From positions 1 through 47,561 of the forward strand of contig JBGVOD010000028.1 in the NCBI GenBank assembly GCA_045126215.1: a stretch of 47,561 nucleotides of DNA, given 5' to 3'. A model generated the notes under the pieces. The model was given only the letters and a program-made list of their open reading frames with translations. It searched no databases and was not told the origin of the DNA. Shown here piece by piece: positions 1-8,630 of this stretch (position 1 is its first letter; every line of letters starts with the position of its first letter). The DNA is from SVEL01 sp045126215. Its GTDB lineage: Bacteria > Bacillota > Clostridia > Lachnospirales > Lachnospiraceae. The translations under genes and the position numbers were made by a program.

Positions 1-160
1 AGCCATTCTATCCATCTTGAATCTTTCGATTCTTACTGTTGTTTGGAAATATCTCTTTTTGAGATAGTTCGCTGAAAATCTTTAAAGAATTTTCAGGGAT
101 GGTTTATTGTTCAGTTATCAATGTTCTCTTTGTTGTTGCTTTTTCAGCGACAGCTTGTTA
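1..160 (-). other. Leader of an rRNA operon continuing off the left edge
   Basis: Read on the minus strand, this stretch follows two consensus promoters and holds stacked short hairpins. One pairs 72-79 with 89-96 (CTGAAAAT/ATTTTCAG), one pairs 51-55 with 61-65 (ATCTC/GAGAT), and one pairs 19-23 with 28-32 (GAATC/GATTC). There is no open reading frame. The layout of tandem strong promoters, a structured untranslated leader and a sequence ending in an AAGATGG-like block is typical of the segment just before 16S rRNA in Clostridia. The rRNA itself is outside the window, so its identity is inferred. Confidence 0.7.
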
Positions 161-189
161 ATTCTATCACTTCTATTTTTGTTTGTCAA
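161..189 (-). promoter_or_regulatory. rRNA-type promoter P2 (proximal)
   Basis: On the minus strand a perfect -35 box TTGACA (184-189) and a -10 box TAGAAT (161-166) are separated by exactly 17 bases. An A/T-rich tract lies upstream of the -35, as in UP elements. Just downstream is the block GCGACAGCTTGTT, shared almost exactly with the distal promoter. It reads toward the left edge. Confidence 0.85.
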
Positions 190-310
190 CAACTTTTTTT
201 ATTTTTTTCAAATCTTTTTTCGAATCGCTTTCTGTGATCATTTACCCAATGTCAACCAGAAAACTCATCTATGTATTTGATTTGTTTTGCTCTCTTGCGA
301 CAGCTCGTTT

Positions 311-339
311 AGTCTACTACACGAAACCCTTAGTGTCAA
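311..339 (-). promoter_or_regulatory. rRNA-type promoter P1 (distal)
   Basis: On the minus strand a perfect -35 box TTGACA (334-339) and a -10 box TAGACT (311-316) are 17 bases apart. It is followed by GCGACAGCTCGTT, a near copy of the block downstream of the proximal promoter. Tandem promoters 150 bases apart are the usual arrangement for Firmicutes rRNA operons. Confidence 0.85.
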
Positions 340-487
340 CAGTTTTTTAGGCTTTTTTATACACATTTTTTGCACAAAGTTTTGCACCGTAATATATTGT
401 ATATTTCAAAAAACATCGACCTATATCTTGGGGTTTTACATAGTTTAGAAAAACTTTTAGAACTGTTTCGTATTTCTAAATATATAA

Positions 488-713
488 CTACATATATTTA
501 TACGTTATAACTACATATATTAATTAAATTATTTCTTCTTATATTTATAAGTTATATCTTCACATATTAATTTAATTAATTTCTTCTTATATTTTTAAGT
601 TGTAACTTCACATATTAATTAAATTATTTCTTCATATATTCATAAGTTATAACTCCACATATTAATTAAAATATAACTTTATATATTTATAAATTATAAC
701 TATATAATATTAG
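488..713. repeat. AT-rich tandem repeat, about 47-bp unit, four copies plus partials
   Basis: Units begin CTACATAT or CTTCACAT, run through TTAATTAAATTATTT and end with AAGTTATAA. Copies lie at 511-557, 558-605, 606-652 and 653-699, each 47 or 48 bases. A partial copy is at 488-510, and a last degenerate start runs over the stop codon of the CvpA-family gene. Copies differ by scattered substitutions. It lies between the 3' end of that gene and the rRNA promoters. Its function is unknown. Confidence 0.85.
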
Positions 714-1374
714 TAAATAATTTTGTTAATGGATTACTATTATAAATAAATCCAAGCAACTGGTTATCATCTATCTGTCTGTAAACCTCTATTGCCCACT
801 CTTTATTGCTGCACGCCATAAGTACAAGACATGCAATCCAAACAAGAATTAGACCTACGCATAAGCCTGCAATGAATCCTCCAAGTTTGTTTGCTTCTTT
901 AATAAGAGGAAGTTTTGCTACAACATCAAGCACCTTGATAAGAATTTTTATTACTATATATAAGATAATAAATAATACTAAAAATACACTAGCTTTAAAA
1001 ATAGCATTTGCTACCTGTTCTGAAGCTTCCTTCATAAACTTATCTGCTTCTCCGTTTATATCAATGCCACTTTCTTCTATCTTATCATTAATTACTTTTG
1101 TAAGTTCCTCCGGCAAATTAAGATTTTCAAGTGTATCTGCATTGACAACTTCTTTTTCTTTAACATTTTCGTAAACAGCATCATAAATATTGTCATATAT
1201 AGGTGTTGCTGTCTTTACAACGGCTCCAACAGGCGCTGTAAGCATTGTAGCTAATATTGCAGTAACAACCATTGCCACCAGTGAAAGTACAATATTAATA
1301 ATTCCTCTCTTATATCCATAAAAACCTGCAGCTAATAAAAAAGCAACTATACCTAACAACAATCCGTATTCCAT
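700..1374 (-). CDS. CvpA family membrane protein
   Basis: A 224-aa integral membrane protein. Hydrophobic helices lie near residues 3-20, 24-48, 128-148 and 163-190. A polar, charged loop (about 50-125) carries many Glu/Lys residues. The start (MEYGLLLGIVAFLLA, then GYKRGIINIVL) matches the CvpA family, named for the E. coli colicin V production protein. The molecular role in Firmicutes is poorly defined and is linked to envelope functions. The start has a good ribosome binding site (AGAAGGAG). It is last in a minus-strand series that also includes DUF5711 and LysM proteins. The C-terminal stop falls inside the last unit of the 47-bp repeat. Confidence 0.8.
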   Translation of the reverse strand: MEYGLLLGIVAFLLAAGFYGYKRGIINIVLSLVAMVVTAILATMLTAPVGAVVKTATPIYDNIYDAVYENVKEKEVVNADTLENLNLPEELTKVINDKIEESGIDINGEADKFMKEASEQVANAIFKASVFLVLFIILYIVIKILIKVLDVVAKLPLIKEANKLGGFIAGLCVGLILVWIACLVLMACSNKEWAIEVYRQIDDNQLLGFIYNSNPLTKLFTNII

Positions 1375-1506
1375 ATTACATTCTCCTTCTGCTATTCAAG
1401 AACATCTCTGTATCCTTATATTTTTGTCTTAATATATTATTTTCATTATTTAATATTATTTTCATTATTTAATCGAATGATTTCAAACACACTATTATTA
1501 TAGAAA

Positions 1507-2700
1507 TCATTTCAGTCTTACTATATCAATTGATTCCGTTGCTATTCTAATATATTTATATTTTCCACCAAGAGCAATTACTTCATTTATTTGTGAACCG
1601 ATATTGCCTTTGAACTTAACCTTTCCCTTTACAGTCATAACAATAAATGTATCCTGATCATATAGAATGACATTATCACCATCAAACTTTATGTTTCTAT
1701 AATCAATCTCGATTGCGCCCTCGTATAAGATATCCCCGGATGTATTAATAATCTTTAGTTCATATGGTGTATCAATTTCACCTGTTTCAAATATAAATCC
1801 AATGTATTCTTCGCTATAAAAAATACTTTTTATTTCTTTGTCTATTTTTTCTTCTGCCAATATACTTGGTTTTTGCTTATCTGCATATATCGTATACATA
1901 TCATCACCAAAAGCAACGGCTATATCATTGGTAATGAATTCAACTCTTGGAACAATGGTTGATTTATACTGATTAAATCCACCAACAACTCTGTCGACCT
2001 CATTTTTACCAACTTCAGAGTAATTATAGAAAACAACTTTTGTCTGCGTTACTCCTCCATTAAGATATAAATAAGAAACAATAAGTTTTGTTGCATCTTC
2101 TGACAAAGACAAATCAACAGGGCATCCATCTCCGGACAATACGGTTTGTCCCGTTACTAAAATTGTTCCATCAGTATCTATTATCTCTATATGATTAGCA
2201 TTTGTCTCTTCGGTAATTGCTGCAACCACACCATTTGCTGCAACTTCAAGATTTATTACCGGATACGAGGTTTTAACTTTTCCTACAAGACCTTCCGTAT
2301 TATAAATATATATTTCATTTGTATTCTGTTCCGCAAATGCAACATAATTCTTACATATATCAATCATCGGCGTTTTCATTTCAAAAGCCTGGTTCCATAT
2401 AGAATCGCTTCCTTCAATATATGCAAGTCCATCATTACTATATCTTAAGAATCCTTTACCATACTCATAGAACATACACTTGGTGGTATCCCCGGTCATA
2501 ATATTCGACTCAACCTCATATTCAGAGTATGTTCTGTTCTCTATATATAGGAAAACAAAGATTGCAACGACCACAACAATTCCAACAATAATGGCATATC
2601 TTCTGAATTTTTTTATTTTATGTTTCCGAAGTTTATCATCATATTCCGAATCTGCCGACTCTTCTTTGCGACTTTTTATAAAATCACGTATTTTAGACAT
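1507..2700 (-). CDS. DUF5711 family membrane-anchored protein
   Basis: A 397-aa protein with a basic cytoplasmic N-terminus (about 1-33) and one transmembrane helix at about 35-52. The long extracytoplasmic part has beta-strand-like repeats (for example FLRYSNDGLAYIEG and YIYNTEGLVGK) that suggest a propeller-like fold. I recognise the layout as DUF5711, a family of unknown function common in Lachnospiraceae. A GGAG ribosome binding site precedes the start by six bases. It lies 55 bases after the LysM gene and before the CvpA gene, so a shared envelope-related transcript is likely. No catalytic motif is visible. Confidence 0.75.
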   Translation of the reverse strand: MSKIRDFIKSRKEESADSEYDDKLRKHKIKKFRRYAIIVGIVVVVAIFVFLYIENRTYSEYEVESNIMTGDTTKCMFYEYGKGFLRYSNDGLAYIEGSDSIWNQAFEMKTPMIDICKNYVAFAEQNTNEIYIYNTEGLVGKVKTSYPVINLEVAANGVVAAITEETNANHIEIIDTDGTILVTGQTVLSGDGCPVDLSLSEDATKLIVSYLYLNGGVTQTKVVFYNYSEVGKNEVDRVVGGFNQYKSTIVPRVEFITNDIAVAFGDDMYTIYADKQKPSILAEEKIDKEIKSIFYSEEYIGFIFETGEIDTPYELKIINTSGDILYEGAIEIDYRNIKFDGDNVILYDQDTFIVMTVKGKVKFKGNIGSQINEVIALGGKYKYIRIATESIDIVRLK

Positions 2701-2755
2701 TTTTTCTCTCCATTTTATTTTCTATTACTTGATAAGTATACATCATATAGCAAAA

Positions 2756-4045
2756 TTAAGGAAGATATAATTTATCTCCTACTTCAACATAATCGGCATT
2801 TTCAATATCATTTGCCTGCATTATGTCTTTGACTTTATTTTTATCTCCATACATTTTTGTTGCGATTAATGTAAGTGTATCACCTTTTTGTACTACATAT
2901 TCCCTCCCAACATCTACAATTACACTTTGTACCGTAGCAGTTTCAGTTGGCATCTGATTAGTTTCAGTTTCCTTAGGTATATTAAGTGAATTATCTGTTG
3001 TACTTATCTCTGATGTGTTTTCTTCCCCTGTTAAAGACTCGTTTGTTCCCCCATTTGTTTGCCTCTGCGTCTCATTATTTATTATATTACCTAATTCTGT
3101 TGTAGCTGATTCACTATTCTCCCTGATTGTCTGATTAGCATCCACCATACCATTTACAGGAATCCTGTATTCCTTACTTTCTTTTTCTTTATCTTCATTA
3201 TATATAAGATTGTTCATATATGTCTTAATCTTATTCATTGAATTTTCATTAGATACAATTGCTACTGCTCCTACGAGGGTAGCCACAAGTAATACAGATG
3301 CTATATTTGACATGATCTTTTTAGACAGATTAGTTGCTTTTTTCGACAATTCTTTTGAAGCTTTCTCAGATTGTTTCTCAATTGATTCCTTATTTAGTCT
3401 GATATTATTATGAACAATGGTTTTCTTAATACCTTCAGTTTTTTTCTCTCCTTTTTCCACAGAAACAGGCATATTTTCTGATACCATATATTCTTCCATT
3501 CTCATATTTCTATCAAAATAAATATGATATCCACCCTGCTTTACAAATCCATTTTCGGAATAAGTATAAAATGTTTCATCATCTTCATCTCTATCAATTT
3601 TCAGATATATCTTGTCCAAACCGCCAAAATTATACAAATGAATTTTTGCCGCATAAGACATATCAAATGAATCCCCGTATTCCAACGACGAGAACCATCC
3701 AACCACACGCAAATCGTCAAAATACTTTCTTACTTTCTGATTTAGCTCTTCCCATATTTCATCTGAAAAAATAATGGCATTTTCCATTATTTCCTCTACC
3801 TCTACAGCAGCATTGATGAATATATATGTGTATCCATATCCATATTTTACGTTTCCAAGTAAAATACCATATCTTATACTTTCTTCACTAGAAACCTTCT
3901 TCTTAAGAAAATTCATAACAGTATCTTCTACATAGATTTGATAATCCGAATTACTCTGCCCGATTTGTCTTATGTTTTTCGGAAGCTTAATGCTAACATT
4001 TTCTTCATTCTTTTTTGTATTATCTGTATAAACTGTCTGAATCAT
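2756..4045 (-). CDS. LysM-domain protein with a degenerate JAB/MPN-like N-terminal region
   Basis: A 429-aa protein. Residues about 30-180 (ILLGNVKYGYGYTYIFINAA, later VVGWFSSLEYGDSF) recall the JAB/MPN fold, but the metal-binding histidines of active JAMM enzymes (GWYHSHP type) are absent, so activity is unlikely. A transmembrane helix lies near 248-266. A Ser/Thr/Asn/Glu-rich linker (about 300-380) leads to a C-terminal LysM domain (YVVQKGDTLTLIA, ending VGDKLYLP), which binds peptidoglycan glycans. The design is a cytoplasmic sensor-like domain joined through the membrane to the cell wall. The ribosome binding site lies inside a hairpin annotated separately. The JAB assignment is inference from sequence pattern. 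Confidence 0.7.
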   Translation of the reverse strand: MIQTVYTDNTKKNEENVSIKLPKNIRQIGQSNSDYQIYVEDTVMNFLKKKVSSEESIRYGILLGNVKYGYGYTYIFINAAVEVEEIMENAIIFSDEIWEELNQKVRKYFDDLRVVGWFSSLEYGDSFDMSYAAKIHLYNFGGLDKIYLKIDRDEDDETFYTYSENGFVKQGGYHIYFDRNMRMEEYMVSENMPVSVEKGEKKTEGIKKTIVHNNIRLNKESIEKQSEKASKELSKKATNLSKKIMSNIASVLLVATLVGAVAIVSNENSMNKIKTYMNNLIYNEDKEKESKEYRIPVNGMVDANQTIRENSESATTELGNIINNETQRQTNGGTNESLTGEENTSEISTTDNSLNIPKETETNQMPTETATVQSVIVDVGREYVVQKGDTLTLIATKMYGDKNKVKDIMQANDIENADYVEVGDKLYLP

Positions 4046-4075
4046 AAAAAATCCCCTCCTTATTACGAGGGGATT
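4045..4075 (-). promoter_or_regulatory. Hairpin containing the ribosome binding site of the LysM gene
   Basis: A 9-bp perfect stem (4050-4058 with 4067-4075, AATCCCCTC/GAGGGGATT) lies directly before the ATG. On the minus-strand RNA the 3' arm contains the Shine-Dalgarno AAGGAGGGG and is followed by TTTTTT running into the ATG. The structure can hide the ribosome binding site and also has the shape of an intrinsic terminator. Confidence 0.7.
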
Positions 4076-4206
4076 CTATCATATTTTTATAATATATATT
4101 GTCAAATAATGATATCCGGTACAATATTTCGTACAACATTTATTGCACATTTTTTACATTTTATTCTATAAAATAACCTTTTATTTCACTGTAACAGCCT
4201 TTAATT

Positions 4207-5301
4207 CTACTGTGGCGCATTCATTATTGTAATAGCTTCACTTACAGTAGAAGCTCTTCCATCACCCATAATAACAATGAGCTTTTCAATCTTTTCAAGA
4301 GACATATTCTCTTCACCTAAATAAGCTGTATAATTTGTAGAAATCTCTAAAGCGCATTCCTTTAGTAAAGCTTCATACTCCTTTATCTTATTGGCAAGAT
4401 TAGCCGCCTCATCTTTTTTATTTCTGATACTTGTAATGTCTTTATTGTATATTTCGTCTCTTATTTCGACACTTGTAGTCTTTTCAAAATCATCAAGTGC
4501 GTTGTTTTTTCTCTTTACAATATCTGCAATTGTATCTTCAAACTCTTTTATCTCTTTATCAAAATCATGAAGCTCATATCTTTCTTCATTTTTATCTTTT
4601 TTGATTTCTTTTTTGATTTTTGCTATCTGGTAATTATTCTTTCCTATTAATGCCTGTTTCTTTCTTACTTCCAGAAAATCCTGTTTGTAATCGTCTCTTG
4701 CGAATCTATATACAAATGCGAATGTTCCTACGGCAAAGATTAAGAAAATAAGTACAACTATTACCTTAAAAAACGCATGTACACTTCCCATTCCTGTACA
4801 AATAAGTATTGGAATTCCGATAAAGACAGCTACCATAAATGCCATAAGAATAAGCATCTCCAGAGGAGTTCTTGGATAAAACACAGAGAAGAACAATTTG
4901 TTATCCCATAATGTTGAGATACCTTTCTGTTTCATATATGTCCTGTATTCTTCTTTAATGTTTTTATTTTCCAGCACAAGGTCTTTTGTTTCTTCCTTTA
5001 TTCGAAGAGCCATTTTCTTATCTTTTTCTTTGCCCCTCTCATTTCTGACCTTTTTAAGCTTATCCTGATATTTAATCATCTCGTTATCAAAATTTGCTAC
5101 TATCTGTTCTCTACGCTTCTTTATAGTAAAATCAATGTTATCATGCATCAGCTTTTCTTCTGTCTGTGCTTCTTTTTCAAGTCTCTGCTTATCGATATTC
5201 ATTGCAGAAATGTTATTTCCAATATTAATTTGTTTCTCTAATATAGTGTGTAATTCCTTCAAATCATTAACACTACCATACAAAATATTCTGTGCTTCCA
5301 T
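4207..5301 (-). CDS. Coiled-coil protein with two central membrane helices, function unknown
   Basis: A 364-aa protein I do not recognise. The N-terminal half (about 36-125) is very rich in Lys and Glu, with heptad-like spacing. Two hydrophobic helices follow at about 148-168 and 176-198. A second charged coiled-coil region spans about 205-325. The tail (MGDGRASTVSEAITIMNA) is predicted soluble. With two helices, both coiled coils should face the same side, probably the cytoplasm. The start is well supported by AGGAGG. It lies between an 87-aa unknown and the LysM gene on the same strand. A scaffold or membrane-tether role is only a guess. Confidence 0.65.
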   Translation of the reverse strand: MEAQNILYGSVNDLKELHTILEKQINIGNNISAMNIDKQRLEKEAQTEEKLMHDNIDFTIKKRREQIVANFDNEMIKYQDKLKKVRNERGKEKDKKMALRIKEETKDLVLENKNIKEEYRTYMKQKGISTLWDNKLFFSVFYPRTPLEMLILMAFMVAVFIGIPILICTGMGSVHAFFKVIVVLIFLIFAVGTFAFVYRFARDDYKQDFLEVRKKQALIGKNNYQIAKIKKEIKKDKNEERYELHDFDKEIKEFEDTIADIVKRKNNALDDFEKTTSVEIRDEIYNKDITSIRNKKDEAANLANKIKEYEALLKECALEISTNYTAYLGEENMSLEKIEKLIVIMGDGRASTVSEAITIMNAPQ

Positions 5302-5351
5302 TTGAATCCTCCTAGGAATACAATCCCCTATTCAAGTCTTTTATCGTATTA

Positions 5352-5615
5352 TTATTCTTCTATAACATGAATCTCAAGATAATTGCAATCTATACTGTCA
5401 ATAAAATTATCCTGATAAAATCTTGTCTTATCATGTCTTTTAAACTCGGTAATATTTTTATCAAGCCATATTGGATTACTTAAATCCATCTCCATACATA
5501 CCTTTTCAAGAGAATTAAATATCTTTTTAGTTCTGTTTAAATCTGAATCATCGCAAACAACCATATCTTTTATAAGGTGATTTTCTTTCCAGATTTTAGC
5601 CCATAATCTAAACAT
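5352..5615 (-). CDS. Small hypothetical protein (87 aa)
   Basis: A short soluble protein with no recognised domain. It has a basic, aromatic start (MFRLWAKIWKENHLIKDMVV) and an acidic end (YLEIHVIEE). It is accepted as real because a GGAAGG ribosome binding site sits eight bases before the ATG, the frame is uninterrupted, and it fits tightly after the PilZ gene (17 bases) on the same strand. Its position in a PilZ-led cluster suggests co-expression only. Confidence 0.6.
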   Translation of the reverse strand: MFRLWAKIWKENHLIKDMVVCDDSDLNRTKKIFNSLEKVCMEMDLSNPIWLDKNITEFKRHDKTRFYQDNFIDSIDCNYLEIHVIEE

Positions 5616-5632
5616 ATCTTTTCCTTCCAGCT

Positions 5633-6256
5633 CTATCTTTTCCTATTTCCCCATACTCTCTTTCTCTGTTCCTCTGAAATAAAGGCATCAACTGCAGGAT
5701 AATGCTTTGTTTTACATCCATACATCACTCTTCCTTTTTCAGCATCATCTGCCATCCTTACAACCTCTCCTGATATATTGTATGAAGAGGCTTTTGTATC
5801 AAAATGAAGATTTATCTCCTGTCCTACATGACACTCCTGTCCATTAGGAAGATAAAATGATATTCCTCCACTTGATATGTCATGAATCAATACCTTTCCA
5901 TATCCTGTGAGATTTCCATTTATATCAAGTTCCAATCTGAAAGCTCCTCTTCTGTTGTACACAGCTCCTTCATCCATAGCAAGAATAGCTGTATACAGCT
6001 CTCCATTGCTTTTAATATTCCCAATTTGAATATTTCTCCATAGGATTGGTTTCGAATCTTTCACTTCCATTATCAATGATAACTTGCATTCTTTTAATGA
6101 CTCAAACGATATGGCTACATTATCTTTTTTAACCGGATGAATAATTATACCTTTTCTTACCTTTTTGTAAAGAATTACCGGCAGTTCCAATTCTCCTCCG
6201 GCAGCTTCTATGTGCAGTAAAAGATTGGCGTTTTCGTCGATTTCCTCTATGCGCAT
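5633..6256 (-). CDS. PilZ domain protein, probable cyclic di-GMP receptor
   Basis: A 207-aa protein with a YcgR-like layout. An N-terminal beta-rich domain (about 1-95) is followed by a PilZ domain (about 98-205). Both ligand-binding motifs are present: the RxxxR-type site NRRGAFR (101-107) and the D/NxSxxG site DISSGG (126-131). In the family these bind cyclic di-GMP, and N-terminal YcgR domains contact flagellar or other partners. No flagellar gene is in this window. It heads the minus-strand series and is divergent from mnmA. The start is supported by GAGGA seven bases upstream. Confidence 0.85.
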   Translation of the reverse strand: MRIEEIDENANLLLHIEAAGGELELPVILYKKVRKGIIIHPVKKDNVAISFESLKECKLSLIMEVKDSKPILWRNIQIGNIKSNGELYTAILAMDEGAVYNRRGAFRLELDINGNLTGYGKVLIHDISSGGISFYLPNGQECHVGQEINLHFDTKASSYNISGEVVRMADDAEKGRVMYGCKTKHYPAVDAFISEEQRKRVWGNRKR

Positions 6257-6415
6257 ATTTTTTCCTCGTTTCGTTAATTATAGTTTTAACCAAGCTAAGC
6301 TATAGTAAAATGTAAATATTTGTAATTATTTATCTTTTAACACAACTATCATTATATAATAAACTTTTAAAAATAGAAATAGTGAAAAGGTCTGTTTATT
6401 CTATTTTTTAAAAAT

Positions 6416-6444
6416 TTGACACATCCTCTGCAACAATGTAAGAT
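6416..6444 (+). promoter_or_regulatory. Promoter for mnmA
   Basis: A perfect -35 TTGACA (6416-6421), a 17-base spacer ending in TG, and a -10 TAAGAT (6439-6444) lie 36 bases before the mnmA start. An AT-rich tract precedes the -35. Confidence 0.7.
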
Positions 6445-6480
6445 ATAATAAAAAAGTTAGATACTCAGAAAGGTTTATAT

Positions 6481-7578
6481 ATGAATAATAAAGTATTAGT
6501 TGCAATGAGCGGCGGAGTGGATAGTTCGGCATCTGCGGCGCTTATGAAGGAGCAAGGTTATGACTGCATTGGCGTTACCATGAAACTCTATGATAACGAA
6601 GACATATATGAAGATAAGGAAAAAACCTGCTGTTCTCTATCAGATGTTGATGATGCAAGAAGCGTTGCATATTCTCTTGGAATGGAATATTATGTCTTTA
6701 ATTTTAAGGATGAGTTTGAAAAAAATGTTATCAATCCCTTTATTCAGGCATATGAAAATGGTCTCACACCTAATCCTTGTATAGAATGTAACAGATATAT
6801 GAAGTACGAAAAGCTATATGAACGTGCAAAGGCTCTGGGATGTGATCACATTGCAACAGGCCATTATGCAAGAATAGCCTATGACGAAAATAAAAAAAGA
6901 TGGCTTTTAAAAAAGGCCCTTAATACAAAAAAAGACCAGAGCTATGTTCTCTATTTCTTAAGTCAGGAACAGCTTTCCCATACTTTCTTTCCCCTTGGAT
7001 CTTTTACGAGTAAGGACGAGGTAAGGGAGGTCGCTTCAAGCAAAGGATTCGTAAATGCGAAGAAACATGACAGTCAAGATATTTGTTTTATACCATCAGG
7101 CGACTATGTTGAATTTATAGAAAATAGAACCGGCAAAAAATATCCTCATGGAAATTTTGTCGACAAAGAAGGAAATATTCTCGGCGAACACAAAGGACTG
7201 ATAAGATATACCATCGGACAGCGAAAGGGATTAGGTCTTTCCCTTAAAGCTCCTATGTATGTATGCAACAAATGTATGGAAGACAATACAGTCATCCTTT
7301 CAGACAATGATTCTCTATTTACAAAGGAACTTACGGCAAACAATTTCAACTGGATATCTATTGAAGAGCCAATGATAGGAGAGTCAGTTAGAGTAACAGC
7401 AAAGACAAGATATCAGGCAAAAGAAGCTGCTGCAACGGCAACTGTTCAGGATAATCACACTGTCCATATCATATTTGACGAACCACAACGTGCTGTAACC
7501 GAAGGTCAGGCCGTGGTTCTTTATGATGGTGAAGACGTTGTTGGTGGTGGAACAATTATATCTGTGCCTCGTGGATAA
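6481..7578 (+). CDS. mnmA: tRNA-specific 2-thiouridylase MnmA
   Basis: A 365-aa enzyme that adds sulfur to uridine 34 of tRNA-Lys, -Glu and -Gln, using ATP activation and a persulfide donor. Visible motifs are the PP-loop SGGVDSS (10-16) that binds ATP, the catalytic Cys100 in NPCIECN and the second catalytic Cys202 in DICFIP. Cys50-Cys51 are also conserved in many clostridial members. Length is normal for the family. The ribosome binding site GAAAGG is seven bases before the ATG. It is a single gene on the plus strand between two minus-strand groups. A 12-bp inverted repeat follows it. Confidence 0.97.
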   Translation: MNNKVLVAMSGGVDSSASAALMKEQGYDCIGVTMKLYDNEDIYEDKEKTCCSLSDVDDARSVAYSLGMEYYVFNFKDEFEKNVINPFIQAYENGLTPNPCIECNRYMKYEKLYERAKALGCDHIATGHYARIAYDENKKRWLLKKALNTKKDQSYVLYFLSQEQLSHTFFPLGSFTSKDEVREVASSKGFVNAKKHDSQDICFIPSGDYVEFIENRTGKKYPHGNFVDKEGNILGEHKGLIRYTIGQRKGLGLSLKAPMYVCNKCMEDNTVILSDNDSLFTKELTANNFNWISIEEPMIGESVRVTAKTRYQAKEAAATATVQDNHTVHIIFDEPQRAVTEGQAVVLYDGEDVVGGGTIISVPRG

Positions 7579-7592
7579 GGAAGATGATTATT

Positions 7593-7644
7593 AAGTATCA
7601 AAAGTAATATTCATATAATTGATTTGGCATACCTTTTGATACTT
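7593..7644. repeat. 12-bp inverted repeat downstream of mnmA
   Basis: AAGTATCAAAAG (7593-7604) and its exact complement CTTTTGATACTT (7633-7644) flank a 28-base spacer. A second small hairpin follows (ACATTCC/GGAATGT, 7657-7663 with 7668-7674). Neither ends in a long T run, so a terminator role for mnmA is possible but not clear. Confidence 0.6.
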
Positions 7645-7763
7645 CGCCCCCAAAAGACATTCCCAGTGGAATGTTTCCAAATAAGAGATATGAGATTAAA
7701 TTGATTACAGAAGAATGATTGAAACATATGTGAGATTGTCTATATAAATGTTATGGTGCATAA

Positions 7764-8417
7764 TTAAAAAATATATTCTCGCAAAACATCCATTATTATC
7801 CTATTATTTTCTCTGGATACAATATCTTCATTATCAATATTTTTTGTGTTCCCTGTCTCTATCTTCATTTCATTTTTGTTTACACAATGTGCATCAATCT
7901 GGTTATTTATATTGCACCTATTATCATTAATCTCATTTATTTTCTGCTGAGTCAAACCAATATGTTCATTATCTTCTGATTTTCTCGGAACTTTATAGTA
8001 GTATGTATTATCAAGAAAATCTTCTATATTATTTATCACTGCTTGACTCATATCTTTGTACGAAAATATTTTGTCTATGATTATTGAAATAAAAAATGTC
8101 TGTGGAATCAACATCCATGATATACATGCCACCAAATATCCAAACACATCTATTTTTCCGACAGTGTAGTACGTAGAACCATTTTCTCGAAAGCCTCTAT
8201 AAATAAATGCTTTAGAATTTCTAATTGGTATGCCCAATTTACCATAATTCAAAAACTTCTGTTGTATATACTTCATATCTCTTCTTGAACTTTCATTCAC
8301 CTTAACAGATTCCTTTACCATACGTCTCATTAAATAAACATTTATTAATCTGGTAAATGTAAAAATCATCATACAAATTACACTAATATATATTCTATTT
8401 TTCCCTATGAAATCCAT
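7764..8417 (-). CDS. Hypothetical membrane protein
   Basis: About 217 aa, not recognised. Two hydrophobic segments are visible, near residues 5-25 and 85-115 (YLVACISWMLIPQTFFISII). A basic stretch lies between them and an Asn/Asp/Glu-rich C-terminal tail follows. A longer frame would begin at a TTG 12 bases upstream. I prefer the ATG at 8417 because GGGGGAG lies immediately before it. It is convergent with mnmA and separated from pfs by a long palindrome. Codon use is AT-rich like its surroundings. No function can be assigned. Confidence 0.55.
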   Translation of the reverse strand: MDFIGKNRIYISVICMMIFTFTRLINVYLMRRMVKESVKVNESSRRDMKYIQQKFLNYGKLGIPIRNSKAFIYRGFRENGSTYYTVGKIDVFGYLVACISWMLIPQTFFISIIIDKIFSYKDMSQAVINNIEDFLDNTYYYKVPRKSEDNEHIGLTQQKINEINDNRCNINNQIDAHCVNKNEMKIETGNTKNIDNEDIVSRENNRIIMDVLREYIF

Positions 8418-8486
8418 ACTCTCCCCCAAATAATGTATTGTTCATTATAAATACTTCATCTGCCCCACATCCCCGCGTGAGGGTCT

Positions 8487-8548
8487 TTTTTATTTTATAA
8501 GGCTGAACTGAGCCATGGATGGCGAATTTCAGCCTTATAAAATAAAAA
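8487..8548. repeat. Long palindrome, 21-bp arms with a nested hairpin in the loop
   Basis: Positions 8487-8507 pair perfectly with 8528-8548. The inner part of the stem is GGCTGAA/TTCAGCC and the outer part is pure A/T. The 20-base loop contains GCCATGGATGGC, which can fold again. The outer arms run T-then-A, the reverse of a normal A-stem-T terminator, so it is not a standard intrinsic terminator on either strand. It may be a repetitive extragenic palindrome. Confidence 0.8.
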
Positions 8549-8630
8549 GACATCAGCCTGTATTTATAAATACAACACTAATGCCTTATTTTCAATAAAT
8601 TTCGTATGCCAAATTAATACAAAATGTGCA

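Noticed and set aside
488..713. CRISPR array
   Set aside because: Units are contiguous and diverged, with no unique spacers and no cas genes.
4207..5301. Calling the coiled-coil protein a chemoreceptor or SMC-like protein
   Set aside because: No HAMP, methyl-accepting or ATPase motif is present.
8427..8429. TTG start for the unknown membrane gene
   Set aside because: The ATG at 8417 has a purine-rich GGGGGAG directly before it and is the more usual start codon.
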